DNA of 64,000 nt from CAZRDB01 sp964598695 (GTDB taxonomy: Bacteria > Armatimonadota > Zipacnadia > UBA1398), in NCBI GenBank assembly GCA_964598695.1, contig CAZRDB010000001.1, positions 35,682 to 99,681 of the forward strand. The letters run 5' to 3'. The translations under genes and the position numbers were made by a program. This document shows positions 49,717-59,381 of the stretch, one piece after another (within the stretch, counting starts at the first letter, position 1; every line of letters begins with the position of its first letter). The notes under the pieces are model-generated. The model was not told where the DNA came from. It saw only the letters and a list, made by a program, of their open reading frames with translations, and did no database searches.

Positions 49717-52617
49717 CTACTCCGAGATCCGCCAGGTCCGCACCGCGCCGGGCTCGAGGAGGGGCATCGGGTCGCCCATCTCGTACCGCGTCGACCGCCC
49801 ATCGGCGAGGTCGGTCAGCCGCACGCCGCCCCGGAGGCCCGGCACGGCCAGCGCGGGCAGCGCGGGCTGGTAGGAGGCGTCGCCGTAGGGCAGCGCCGGC
49901 ATCGGGGCGGCCTCCGGCGCCGACGCCCACCGCACCCCGATCGCATACGCGCGGCCCGCGGCGCTCCGCAGGAGCATCGCGACGCCGGCCTCGTTGCGCG
50001 CCAAGCGGGCACCCCGGTCGGCCAGGAGCCCCGTCGTGTCCTGGCCCCCGTTCGCGGCGAGCAGCAGCGCGGTCTCGGCCACGGCCTCGCCCGCCTCGAA
50101 GCGGGTGGGGCGGTCCCAGTACGGGCAGAGGAGATCCTCGGCGCACAGCGACCTCCCGATGCTGAAGCGTCGCTCGGGCTGGTCGATCAGCGTGAAGCCG
50201 GGGCCCGCCCCGACCGATGCGAGGGTCAGCGCCCCGTCGATGGTGACCGCGCCCGCCGCGAGGCGATGGACCCCTACGGTCCCCTCCGGTGTGACGCCTT
50301 CCACCGTGAGCGTCTGCCGGCCCGAGGTGAGCGTGCGCGTGTTGTCGTTCAGGAGGTCGTTGGCCACCCGCCAGCGCAGGCCCTCGGCCCGCGTGACCGT
50401 CACCGCGCGCACGGCGGAGGTTCGCTCGATCCGCACGAGTGCGGGGTCGTCCGGGAGCGCGACGACGGCCAGCTCGCCGCGGAGCGTGGGCTCCTTGCCG
50501 TGGCCACCGAACAGGTCGGGGCTCCAGCCCGAGTCCTGGAGGCAGAGTTTGAACACCCGGCCGCCGCGCCGGATGAACTCGACGACCTCGGGCCAGTGCT
50601 TCTCGAGGTCGGGCCCGCTGCTCTTGTCGATGAACAGGCCGTCGTAGGCGTCGAGCGTCCCCCACCGGACGGGACCGATCTCCACCCCGGCGAGCCCGAG
50701 GGCCTGTCTCCCTGTCTCCTCGGCCCGGACCCACGCGATGCTGGGGCCCCTAGCGCCCAACCACGCGAGCGCGTTAAGCAGCAGGTTGCCGGCCGGCCGG
50801 CCCTCGGCCAGCTCCTTCTCGACGCTCGCCATGCAGACGAGCACCGCCCCCTCGCCGATCCGCCCCTCGAACAGGGCGGGACGGCCCCGGTCATCGCGCA
50901 CGATCGTCTCCCAACCGTCGCCGGCCGCGGAGACCGAGTCGAGGCACTCGAGCCCCGGCAGGCTCTCCGCGGGCACCGGCCACGGGCCGTGGAGCACCGG
51001 GTGCTCGGGCGCGGCGATCTCGTCGCAACGGGTGGTCGCGTCCGACAGCTCGAGCCGCCAGGCGGGGTCGACCGGCCGATCGGGCGCCACGTAGCACAGC
51101 GCCAGTTCGCCGTAGGCCGAGAAGCCCCGGTCGAAGGTGCGCTCGAGGTGACGGCGCACGACCTGCGTCCCGTCGGCCCCCTCGACGGCGTACGCGCTGC
51201 CGCCACAGCCCTGCCACTCGAGCATGTGGACGGTCTCCGGGGTGGCGAGGACCAGCTCGACCGGTCCTCCCAGCGCCTTCCAGCTCACACCGGCGAACCG
51301 CGTCGCGGTCCGGGAGGAGACCTGCTCGGCCTCGGGGGAGAGCAACTCGCCGTTGCAGGCCCGGTCGACGGCCTCCCGCGAGGCGGGGGTGAGCCACGAG
51401 CCGGCCTGCTCGTGGAGCAGGTAGGCCATGGAGAGCATGCAGGCGCAGTCGGTCTCCCACTCGCTGGGCCACCCGGTCATCGTGCCGAGGGTGAAGCGTC
51501 GGGAGAAGAAGCTGCCGTCGGCGTTGAGGCACTGCTCGCGCTCGAAGGTCGCCACGCGCCGGCTCTCGATGGCCCGTGCGACCGCGTCGCCATGCACGAC
51601 CTGCTGGACGACGAGGCCGGGAACCATGAAGTAGAGCCCGTAGGCGTAGCGGGGCCAGTCCTTGCCGCCGAGGTAGGCGAACCGGCCGTCCCAGAGGTGG
51701 AAGCGCAGCAGCGTCCGGTAGACGTCGCGCACGTGGTGGTGGGTCGTCTCCGGCTCGATCCGCCCCGCGCGCCGGAAGGCGTAGCAGTTCCACGCGAGCG
51801 AGTGCAGCGGACACGATTGGTAGCAGATGTGGAAGAAGCCGTGGTTCTCGATGGTGTAGTCGGCGTGGACGTTGGGGCCGCGGTACCACGCGCGCACCGG
51901 CCTGCCCTCCACCATCGTCCCGTCCTCGGCATCGCGCGCGACGCTCAGCGTGTTCATGCAGAACTCGTGGTAGCGCTCGAGCCAGCGTGGGGCGCTCGGG
52001 TGGTCGGGGAGCAAGGTGACGGCCCACGCGAGCGCCTCGGAGTACCACGCGTTCTCCTCGGACTTCGTGTCGGCGTACTCGCCCACGGGCACGGGGAAGC
52101 TCGTCAGGTGGTCGGCCTCATCCGCGAGGACGCGTCGGAGGTCCGACCACTCGACCGGGCTGAGCCGTCCGCCCAGCAGCGTCGCGCCGGTCATCGCCTT
52201 CCCGGTCCACCACGATGACTGCCAGTGGTGGCCCCACGGCTTGTCGTCGGTGCAGGGGAGTGAGCCGGTCGAGTGCGTCGCGGCCCAGTAGCGGAGCGCG
52301 GCGCCCGCCTTGCGGCGCAACTCGGCGGCGGGTACGCCCGAGACCGAGGCATCGTACCGGGGGTCGGTCCCGAGCAGGGCGTAGACGAGGATGAAGTTGG
52401 CCAGCGTACGCTGCCCGTTCTCGTTGGACTGGCCGCTCCCGAACCAGCCGAGGTCGCCCCTCCCCCCGTACCCCTCGTGCCAGCCCTGCTCGGCGTAGAT
52501 CGGGAAGCGGGAGAGGATGCGGAAGTAGTCCTCGGGCATGGGCCCCGTTGCCGAGAACGCTCCGGGCGTGAAGTTGCCTGCGACGGCGAGCGGAAGGGCG
52601 ACAAGCAGCGCGGTCAT
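49717..52617 (-). CDS. Large secreted protein, probable (alpha/alpha) barrel enzyme of unknown specificity
   Basis: A 966-residue exported protein (MTALLVALPLAVAGNFTPG leader; GGGGTGG upstream). The N-terminal 480 residues are helical and hold GGRGDLGWFGSGQSNENGQR, SLPCTDDKPWGHHWQSSWWT, ENAWYSEALAWAVTLLPDHP and GPNVHADYTIENHGFFHICY, whose repeated Trp/Tyr/His-rich helices suggest an (alpha/alpha) barrel as in many polysaccharide lyases and hydrolases. The middle region (about 600-700) looks like a class I glutamine-amidotransferase or beta-galactosidase trimerisation-type fold (GLFIDKSSGPDLEKHWPEVV). The C-terminal part is beta-rich. I do not recognise the family. It is 30 bases downstream of tamB and 58 upstream of the sugar-isomerase-like pseudogene. 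Confidence 0.72.
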   Translation of the reverse strand: MTALLVALPLAVAGNFTPGAFSATGPMPEDYFRILSRFPIYAEQGWHEGYGGRGDLGWFGSGQSNENGQRTLANFILVYALLGTDPRYDASVSGVPAAELRRKAGAALRYWAATHSTGSLPCTDDKPWGHHWQSSWWTGKAMTGATLLGGRLSPVEWSDLRRVLADEADHLTSFPVPVGEYADTKSEENAWYSEALAWAVTLLPDHPSAPRWLERYHEFCMNTLSVARDAEDGTMVEGRPVRAWYRGPNVHADYTIENHGFFHICYQSCPLHSLAWNCYAFRRAGRIEPETTHHHVRDVYRTLLRFHLWDGRFAYLGGKDWPRYAYGLYFMVPGLVVQQVVHGDAVARAIESRRVATFEREQCLNADGSFFSRRFTLGTMTGWPSEWETDCACMLSMAYLLHEQAGSWLTPASREAVDRACNGELLSPEAEQVSSRTATRFAGVSWKALGGPVELVLATPETVHMLEWQGCGGSAYAVEGADGTQVVRRHLERTFDRGFSAYGELALCYVAPDRPVDPAWRLELSDATTRCDEIAAPEHPVLHGPWPVPAESLPGLECLDSVSAAGDGWETIVRDDRGRPALFEGRIGEGAVLVCMASVEKELAEGRPAGNLLLNALAWLGARGPSIAWVRAEETGRQALGLAGVEIGPVRWGTLDAYDGLFIDKSSGPDLEKHWPEVVEFIRRGGRVFKLCLQDSGWSPDLFGGHGKEPTLRGELAVVALPDDPALVRIERTSAVRAVTVTRAEGLRWRVANDLLNDNTRTLTSGRQTLTVEGVTPEGTVGVHRLAAGAVTIDGALTLASVGAGPGFTLIDQPERRFSIGRSLCAEDLLCPYWDRPTRFEAGEAVAETALLLAANGGQDTTGLLADRGARLARNEAGVAMLLRSAAGRAYAIGVRWASAPEAAPMPALPYGDASYQPALPALAVPGLRGGVRLTDLADGRSTRYEMGDPMPLLEPGAVRTWRISE

Positions 52618-52647
52618 GTGGGACCACCCCTGTCTCTGCGGTCGGCG

Positions 52648-55600
52648 CTAGAAGCGCCACTGCCCCTCGAAGGTGCCGCGCACCTCCCCGAGGTTGGTGA
52701 TCTCGAGCTGGACGGAGGTGCGCCCGGGCAGCCGGTAACCGGCGCCGATGAGCACCTCCTGGCGCTTCTCGGTGGTGTTCAGCCCCTCGCGGACCCGCAG
52801 GAACAGGTTGGGCGAGATCTCGGCCTCGACGTCGAAGCCGCGGACCCGCATCCCCTGGTCGATGTCGAGGGCCAGCTTCTTGAGCCCCAGGGCCTTGCGG
52901 AGTTGGTCGATCAGCCCCTCGATGGCCTTGGTGGTGACGAGGCCCTCGAGGGCGCCGCCCAGGTCCTGCTGGAGAGCCTCGAGGGTGTCGTCGACCCCGG
53001 TCTCGCCCGTGCCGCCGCCGCCGTCGCCGCCGCCGGGGCCGACGAGCGCGATGATCTCCTCCTGCGGCAGCGGAGGGTCGGAGGTCAGCCGGAGCGCGGT
53101 GGTCCCGAGCGGACCGTGGACGGCGAGCAGGATCCGCACGTACTGGCCGTGGTAGGAGACCTTGGTCTCGGCCTCGATGTCGAGGTTCGCGGAGAGCACC
53201 CGGTCGCGGCTCGCCGGGTCGACGCGGTAGGTGAAGTGCAGCCCGAGGTGCTGTAGGTTCCAGGTTCGACCGAGCACCCCGATCTGGCCGCCATCGCCCC
53301 GGAAGTCGCCCTGGAGCACCGGGTCGTGGATGTTGCCGCGGACCGTGGCGCTACCCGCCAGCGGGGCCTGGAGCTGTGGCATCGAGACGTTGCGCCCGAC
53401 GTGCAGCGCGAGGTTCAGCTCGACATCGTTGCGCCCGATCGTCCACTTCGGCGCCGCCCCGCCCGTGGGGAGCGCGAGCGGAACCCGCAGGCTCGCGTCG
53501 TGCAAGGTCAGCTTGCCGTCGAGGTGCGCCGGAGCCCCCGGCTGGCCCGGGGGGCTCGTGAGCGACAAGTCGCCGCTGAGCTGCCCGCTGCCCACGTCCA
53601 GCACGTCGCCGCTGTCCTCGCCCGGCCCGAACATGCGCACGACGTAGCGGGCCGCCTCCTTGGCGCTGAGCGGCAGGTTGGTGATTCGGCAGTAGGCGTC
53701 CCAGGAGTTGCGTCCCAGCTCCGACCAGGGCCGGGTGGGGTCGAGCACCACGCTGCCTCCCGCGCTCACGGAGCCGCTTCCGACCCGGATCGCCAGGTCG
53801 CGCAGGCGGGCCTTGTTCGCGCGGATCGCCGGGTCGTAGGAGAACTCGACGGTCGCGCGGTCCAGGTTCGCGATCCCGTCGGGCCCGGGGAAGAACCGGT
53901 GCGACATGCCGGCCGCCCTCAGCCGCAGGTCGTACTGGTTGCGGGGGTCCACGACGGAGAGCGACGCAAGGCGGATCGAGCCGCCGCCCTGGACCTGCCC
54001 GCCGAGCAGGCTGGCCCGCACATCGCTGACGGTGACCCGCGACAGCTCCTCGCCCTGCCCGGGCGTGATCGTCGCCCGGAGTCCGACGTTCTTCACCTCG
54101 AGTGCCCGGTGCGAGAGCAGACGCCGCGTCACATCGCTGGTCGGCTCGAAGCGTGCCCCTCCCTGCTCCAGGTTCACCTGTCCCTGGAACTGCGGATGGG
54201 CCAACGAGCCGGATGCGACCAGCGTCGCGCCGACCTTCCCGGTCACGCTGTGGCGCTTGGCCACATCGGCGGCCAGCGGCAGCTCCGCGAGCTGCTGCGC
54301 GGGGAGCGTCAGCCGGGCGTGGATCCGCTCATCGCGGCGGAAGCCGAGCGGCTGCCACGAGAACGGCAGGAGCACTTCGGACACGGTGAGGTCCTTGGCC
54401 GGGTCACCTGATCCCAGCTCGATCCGGGCGGCCTCGACGGCGCCCTCGGCCACCCGCAGGCCGGTCACGCGGGCGATCGGCAGCTTGAGGGTCCGCAGTG
54501 CGCGGCCGTCGGCCGGCTTGCCCTCCGCCCCCAAGCGCAGGTCGAGGTCGGACGCCCGCGCGCTCCCCTCGATCGTCGGGCGGTCGGTTCGACCGCTGAC
54601 CAGGAGCTGGAGGTTGCCGGTCCCGCCGCGGAGGGTTGCCTCGGCGCCGAAGTACGCCGCCAGCTCGCGCAGCGGCACCTCCTCGGCCGCCACGGAGCCG
54701 TCGAGCCTTCCTCCCTCGCGCAGATCGGCGGTCAGGCTGCCCGAGAGCACGCCGGAGCCGACCGACAGCGACAGCTCCCGGACGGTCGCGAGTTGCTTGA
54801 GCTGGTCCCAAGTCGCCGAGGCCGAGAGGTCGGGCAGGGGGCGTCCGCGGTACCGGCCTCCTTGGAGGCGCCCGCTCTTCAGCGAGACGTACAGGCCGCC
54901 CGGCTTGCCATCGACGTTGAGGCTGCCGTAGAGGTCGCCCCCGACGGCCTCGGCCGCGCGGACCACCGCAGCCGTCGACGAGGCATCGTTCGAGGCCGAC
55001 TGCAGCAGCGACGCGAGTGAGGCGAATCGCAGTCCCGCGGCGTCGATGGAGAGGTTCAGCTCCTGCGCGCCCGACTCCCAGAACCCCGCCGCGCGCACAA
55101 GGCCGCCCGCTCCCTCGAGTCGGACCGGCCCGAAATCGATCACGACCAGGCCCGCGTTCGCGTAGTGCGTCGCCCGCAGCTCGGCCTCGGCGATGGTGAA
55201 CGGCTGCCCGCCGAGAGTCACCTCGCGCGCCGAGACCGCGCCGCTGGCCTCGTAGTCCTGCAAGGGGATCGCCGACCAGTCGAAGCTCCCACCCGAGGCC
55301 CCGGCGGTTGTGGCTCGGCTCTCGATCCGGCCCCGCACCTCCCCGTGGGCCGTCATCCGCGCGGCGAGCCCGTACCGCTTCGCCCACTTCTGGCGCGCCG
55401 GGTCGACGTGCAGGCCCTCGAGGGTCCAGTCCGCCTCGAGGAAGCGGGAACCCAACCAGTCGTAGACCGTGCCGTGCGCGATCGCGCGGCCCTCGTCGAG
55501 CGTGACCCGGGCCTCGTGGATCTCGAGGTCGGCGCCCACGAGGTCGGCCGTCAGTTCGGCCTCGCGGATCGGCCACTCGCCGGCGCAGCCATCGCGCAGC

Positions 55601-58008
55601 GTGAGCCTACCGCCCCCCTCCAGATCGCCGAGGGGGCCACGCGCCTGCAGCTCGCCGTAGAGCAGGCCCGTGACGTCGGCCGGGGCCTCCTGCCCGGCGA
55701 GCGTGTAGGCGTCGGCGATGCTCAGGCGCTCGACGCGAGCCACGAGGTCGACCTCGGGCTTCGCCGGCGCGCCTCCCGAGGCTCCGAGCCCGCGCACGAC
55801 GCCGGTCCCGCTGAAGGTCGCGGCGTTGCGTCGGACCTCCAGGTCGCTGAGGACCACCTCGCGCGGGCTCCAGGCGAACTGGGCCAGGAGCGAATCGGCC
55901 TGCCACCGATCGACCGTGGGGCGGGTCACCCGCAGCTTGCCGGAGACCTCGGGCGCGTCGATCGGCCCGCTCACCGTTCCGGCGAACGCGGCCTCGCCGC
56001 GCAGCACGGGCCACTTTGCATCGGCCGGCCTGACGGCTGCGAGCAGGGGGGAGAGGTCGAGCCCCTCGGCCGTGACCCTTCCATCCCGCACGAGCGCCGG
56101 GCCGCCCGCGGACTGCGCCGGTAGGAGCCGGAACGCTCCTTGCGCGCTGCCCAGGGGATCGGTGATCCGGAAGTAGGGGACGCGCACGACGCCGTCGCGC
56201 ACCTGCGCGGCGAACACGGTCCCCGCCACCGAGAGCCGGCGCCACCCAAGGCCGTCGACCCGGCCGCGGATCGTGAGCGGCGACTCCTGCCAGCCTCCGC
56301 CCTCCGCGTAGCTGAGCCGGGCCGTGAGGCGTCCGCGGAGGGGGTCATCGCCGAGATCGGCGTAGTGGCCCAGCTCGGTGAGGTCGAGCCCGGTGACGCT
56401 GCCCTCAGCCACGACGCGAGGCCGGTCCTTCGCCAGTGTGACCACGGCCCGGCCCGAGAGGCCGGCGCCGGCGGCGGTGGCCTCGATCCGCGGCAGCTCG
56501 ATCCGGTCGCCCTCCCACGTCAGGTCGGCCGAGAGATCCTCGACCGGGGCTCCCAGGAACTGGGCCGAGGCGTTGCGGAGCATCGCTCGGACGCGGGGCT
56601 TGCCGCCGCTGAGGGTCATCCGGGCGCGCACCTCGCCGCCCAGAAGCAGCCCCGTGTCCCGCGCGCGGAGCCAGGAGGGAGGATCGAAGAGGGGCGGAAG
56701 GGCGACCTCGACCCGCACCGGTCGCACCGCCGCATCGAGCAGATCGCCGCGGACCCCGGAGAGGCTCGCGACGAGATCGGCATGGCCCACCCGGCTCACG
56801 AGGCCGCCCGGTCCGCGCAGGGTCAGCGCGGGGAGGCCTGCCGTGCCCTCGACCAGCACCTCGCTCGAGGAGCCCGCCACGCGGAAGTCTCCGGTCAGCG
56901 TCCCGGGCGTCTCGAGCGCCCACTCCTTGGGGAGTGCCGGCCACTCGGCCAGCAGCTCGGCGGGCTCCAGCTCGGCCTCGGCGATCTCCGCCTCGTAGAG
57001 CAGCCCCCCCGGCCGGCCGAGACCCAGCAGGTTGCCCGTGACCCGCCCGCGGCTGGCGCCGTAGCGGACTTCGGCCCCCTCGGCGACGATCCGCTCGGGG
57101 CTCACGCTCACGTAACCGTCGTACTCGAAGGGCCGCCCGAGGACGCTCGGCACCCGCGCGCGCCCCCCGCGGACGTGGGCCCGCACGGCGTACAGCATGG
57201 GGGCGTCGTCGGTCCACGCCACCTGCACGGCGGCGTTGGCCTCCCCCTGCTCGACGGCGAAGTCGCGGGGATCGATGGCCAGCGCCTGGATCGCGTAGGG
57301 GAGATCGACCCCCACGAGGTCGACGTCGGCCGACCCCGCGTGGGCCTCGGTCGCGATGGTCGTCTCGAACGCGATGTGTGAGACGGGCACCGTGCCCCCG
57401 CCACACGAGCCCCGCACGCGGATCAGGGACGGATCCCCGAAGGCCGCCTCGGCATGGAGGCTGGTGGGCTGCACGTCGAGGGGGCCGTGCCCCGTACGGG
57501 AGAGCGCGTCGCGGAAGCGGACCGACGCGTCGCGGAGGACGATCGTCCCGCCAAAGCGGTCGCCCGTGGGCTCCTTCTCCTTGGGGAGCAGCTCCTCGAA
57601 GTTCCAGCGGCCGGAGGCGTCGCGCGCCACGTCGGTTCGAAGACCGTCGATCTCGATCCGGTCGATGCCGTACAGCGCGGTCGTCAGCCCCTGGACGATG
57701 GCACGGCCACGGTAGCGGACGGTGACCCGTCGCGCCTCGGCGAACGTCCCGTGGTCGAAGCCCCAGCGGGTGTTGCTGATCGCGACATCCTCGAGCGTGA
57801 GGCCGGTCCAGGGGTCCCCGGAGAGGGCTCCGACGCGGACCTGGCGGCCGAGGTGGAACGAGGCCTCGGTCTGGAGCGCGAGCCGCAGGTCCTCGAGCCG
57901 CCAGCCCTGGTGCAGCTCGCGCCAGGCGGCGTACCCGAACACCCCCAGGAGCGCGACGACCAGCGCCATGGGCTTCGACCGGCAGATTCGTAGGGCGGTT
58001 CCCATCAT
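52648..58008 (-). CDS. tamB: Translocation and assembly module TamB-like (AsmA/DUF490) protein
   Basis: A 1786-residue bridge protein of the periplasm. It has one N-terminal membrane anchor (PMALVVALLGVFGYAAW) and then a long run of short beta strands forming the lipid-carrying groove, with repeated TGxxTGxxRV-like elements. The C-terminus is the DUF490 block: GQIGVLGRTWNLQHLGLHFT, LTSDPPLPQEEIIALVG, MRVRGFDVEAEISPNLFLRV and EVRGTFEGQWRF. The ending Trp-Arg-Phe aromatic signal matches an outer-membrane docking C-terminus. It is thought to transport phospholipid between membranes or help outer-membrane protein assembly with TamA. TamA is not in this window. ATG may be at 58008 or 58005, ribosome site weak. 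Confidence 0.92.
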   Translation of the reverse strand: MMGTALRICRSKPMALVVALLGVFGYAAWRELHQGWRLEDLRLALQTEASFHLGRQVRVGALSGDPWTGLTLEDVAISNTRWGFDHGTFAEARRVTVRYRGRAIVQGLTTALYGIDRIEIDGLRTDVARDASGRWNFEELLPKEKEPTGDRFGGTIVLRDASVRFRDALSRTGHGPLDVQPTSLHAEAAFGDPSLIRVRGSCGGGTVPVSHIAFETTIATEAHAGSADVDLVGVDLPYAIQALAIDPRDFAVEQGEANAAVQVAWTDDAPMLYAVRAHVRGGRARVPSVLGRPFEYDGYVSVSPERIVAEGAEVRYGASRGRVTGNLLGLGRPGGLLYEAEIAEAELEPAELLAEWPALPKEWALETPGTLTGDFRVAGSSSEVLVEGTAGLPALTLRGPGGLVSRVGHADLVASLSGVRGDLLDAAVRPVRVEVALPPLFDPPSWLRARDTGLLLGGEVRARMTLSGGKPRVRAMLRNASAQFLGAPVEDLSADLTWEGDRIELPRIEATAAGAGLSGRAVVTLAKDRPRVVAEGSVTGLDLTELGHYADLGDDPLRGRLTARLSYAEGGGWQESPLTIRGRVDGLGWRRLSVAGTVFAAQVRDGVVRVPYFRITDPLGSAQGAFRLLPAQSAGGPALVRDGRVTAEGLDLSPLLAAVRPADAKWPVLRGEAAFAGTVSGPIDAPEVSGKLRVTRPTVDRWQADSLLAQFAWSPREVVLSDLEVRRNAATFSGTGVVRGLGASGGAPAKPEVDLVARVERLSIADAYTLAGQEAPADVTGLLYGELQARGPLGDLEGGGRLTLRDGCAGEWPIREAELTADLVGADLEIHEARVTLDEGRAIAHGTVYDWLGSRFLEADWTLEGLHVDPARQKWAKRYGLAARMTAHGEVRGRIESRATTAGASGGSFDWSAIPLQDYEASGAVSAREVTLGGQPFTIAEAELRATHYANAGLVVIDFGPVRLEGAGGLVRAAGFWESGAQELNLSIDAAGLRFASLASLLQSASNDASSTAAVVRAAEAVGGDLYGSLNVDGKPGGLYVSLKSGRLQGGRYRGRPLPDLSASATWDQLKQLATVRELSLSVGSGVLSGSLTADLREGGRLDGSVAAEEVPLRELAAYFGAEATLRGGTGNLQLLVSGRTDRPTIEGSARASDLDLRLGAEGKPADGRALRTLKLPIARVTGLRVAEGAVEAARIELGSGDPAKDLTVSEVLLPFSWQPLGFRRDERIHARLTLPAQQLAELPLAADVAKRHSVTGKVGATLVASGSLAHPQFQGQVNLEQGGARFEPTSDVTRRLLSHRALEVKNVGLRATITPGQGEELSRVTVSDVRASLLGGQVQGGGSIRLASLSVVDPRNQYDLRLRAAGMSHRFFPGPDGIANLDRATVEFSYDPAIRANKARLRDLAIRVGSGSVSAGGSVVLDPTRPWSELGRNSWDAYCRITNLPLSAKEAARYVVRMFGPGEDSGDVLDVGSGQLSGDLSLTSPPGQPGAPAHLDGKLTLHDASLRVPLALPTGGAAPKWTIGRNDVELNLALHVGRNVSMPQLQAPLAGSATVRGNIHDPVLQGDFRGDGGQIGVLGRTWNLQHLGLHFTYRVDPASRDRVLSANLDIEAETKVSYHGQYVRILLAVHGPLGTTALRLTSDPPLPQEEIIALVGPGGGDGGGGTGETGVDDTLEALQQDLGGALEGLVTTKAIEGLIDQLRKALGLKKLALDIDQGMRVRGFDVEAEISPNLFLRVREGLNTTEKRQEVLIGAGYRLPGRTSVQLEITNLGEVRGTFEGQWRF

Positions 58009-58118
58009 CTTCTAGGTTCCCCCCGCTTCCGTTCGCGGCCTTCCGGGGCCTGCCGAACACGGCCCGCCGGTGTGCGTCCAAGCTGAGGGGATGGAGAGCT
58101 GAGATGAGGTGGTACCGG

Positions 58119-59351
58119 ATGAGAACGAGGACGATGCTCGTGGGCATCGTGGGCCTGGCGGTCGTTGCGGCCGGGCTTGTCGGCGCCCTGCAGGTGCATG
58201 CCCAGACCGTCGAGCCGGTGACCGATCTCCAGGCCGTGGCCGGCGACGTGGCGCTCCTCTCGACCCTCCAACGGCTCCATGTCACCCAGGCGCAGGCAAA
58301 CCAGGCGGCCGACCTGCTCGACACGTGTGCCGAGGCACGCGAGCGGGCCCGTGTCGAGGAGGAGCGGCTCCTGGCCGAGCACGCCGACCTGCTGCGCACC
58401 GTGCGAGCGACCTTGCTCGCCGGCAACGCCCTGAACCCCGAGGTGGAGGGCGCCTTCGGCCAGCTCGAGCAGAAGCTGCGGGCCGCGCGCGCTCAGGGCC
58501 TCAAGGCGACGGCCGAGTGCGGCCGGGCCCTCGAGGGTCTGATCGGCCCCGAGCAGCTCGCCCGTGCCGCGGAGGCCCAGCGGGCGGCGCGCGGCGCGAA
58601 GGTCGACGCGCGCGCCCATGCCAAGGACCCCGTCGAGCTGCTGACCGTGCTGCGCCAGTGGACCGATGAGGAGTACGCGACCAAGAAGACCGGGATCGTC
58701 GACCGCGTCGCGGGCAAGGAGGCGGCGCCCGAGGCCAAGGAGAAGGTGGCGGCGCTTCTCGACGAGGCGCGCGGCCTGGGCAACGCCGACTTCGACGCCC
58801 GCAAGCAGGCGTTGGGCGCCGAGATCGTCGCACTGCGCGCGCCGACCGCGAAGCCCGAGGGCCAAGCGGCCGAGGACCCGTTCGGGCCTCCGCCCGGCGG
58901 TCCGGCAGCGCCGCGTGCGGGGAAGCCCGACGGCAAGCCGGGGGCCGGGCAGGATGCGGGCCGTCTGGCCGTGCTCGGCGCGGTCCGCAAGATGGACGAC
59001 GCGGCCTACCAGAGACGCCGCGGCGAGATTCTCGACCGCCTGTTCGAGAAGGCCGGAGTCGAGACGCCCGATGCGGCGACGACTGAGCGCCTCGGAGCGC
59101 TGCTCGACAAGGTGCGCGTGACGCCGGAGGCGGAGCTACGCGGAGCCGCGGCCGGGATGATGGCGGAACTGCGCGAGATCCTGCCGAACCTCGCGGCACG
59201 GGAGCGCGAAGGGGCCGGCGCGCCGGAGCGCCTCGCGGCGCGCGGGGCGGCGTTCCCGGGTGGTGGGCTGGCCCGTCTCCTGATGACAGGGGACGTTTCG
59301 AACGTGGCGGCGCTTCTGCGGCAGTATGCCCAGAACGCGCCGACGGAGTAG
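58119..59351 (+). CDS. Periplasmic alpha-helical, Ala/Glu-rich protein
   Basis: A 410-residue exported protein. ATG at 58119 was chosen because GAGGTGG lies 6 bases upstream; the ATG at 58104 has a poorer site. The signal peptide is MRTRTMLVGIVGLAVVAAGL ending near VHAQ. The mature part is dominated by helices and probable coiled coils (QADTL-like heptads such as EERLLAEHADLLRTVRATLL, AFGQLEQKLRAARAQGLK, RHRGEILDRLFEK-type elements) with a Pro/Gly-rich linker at about residues 250-280. The helix-hairpin elements with ALLDEARGL and LLDKVRVT look repeated. No family is recognised. The next gene starts 30 bases downstream. Confidence 0.72.
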   Translation: MRTRTMLVGIVGLAVVAAGLVGALQVHAQTVEPVTDLQAVAGDVALLSTLQRLHVTQAQANQAADLLDTCAEARERARVEEERLLAEHADLLRTVRATLLAGNALNPEVEGAFGQLEQKLRAARAQGLKATAECGRALEGLIGPEQLARAAEAQRAARGAKVDARAHAKDPVELLTVLRQWTDEEYATKKTGIVDRVAGKEAAPEAKEKVAALLDEARGLGNADFDARKQALGAEIVALRAPTAKPEGQAAEDPFGPPPGGPAAPRAGKPDGKPGAGQDAGRLAVLGAVRKMDDAAYQRRRGEILDRLFEKAGVETPDAATTERLGALLDKVRVTPEAELRGAAAGMMAELREILPNLAAREREGAGAPERLAARGAAFPGGGLARLLMTGDVSNVAALLRQYAQNAPTE

Positions 59352-59381
59352 CGGTCTGCAGGAGAGAGGAGTCTGCTTGGC

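Noticed and set aside
47679..50165. An 828-codon plus-strand open frame across the transglutaminase-like, rpsT and pseudogene region
   Set aside because: It runs through an N gap, crosses rpsT and the pseudogene on the other strand and has no recognisable motif.
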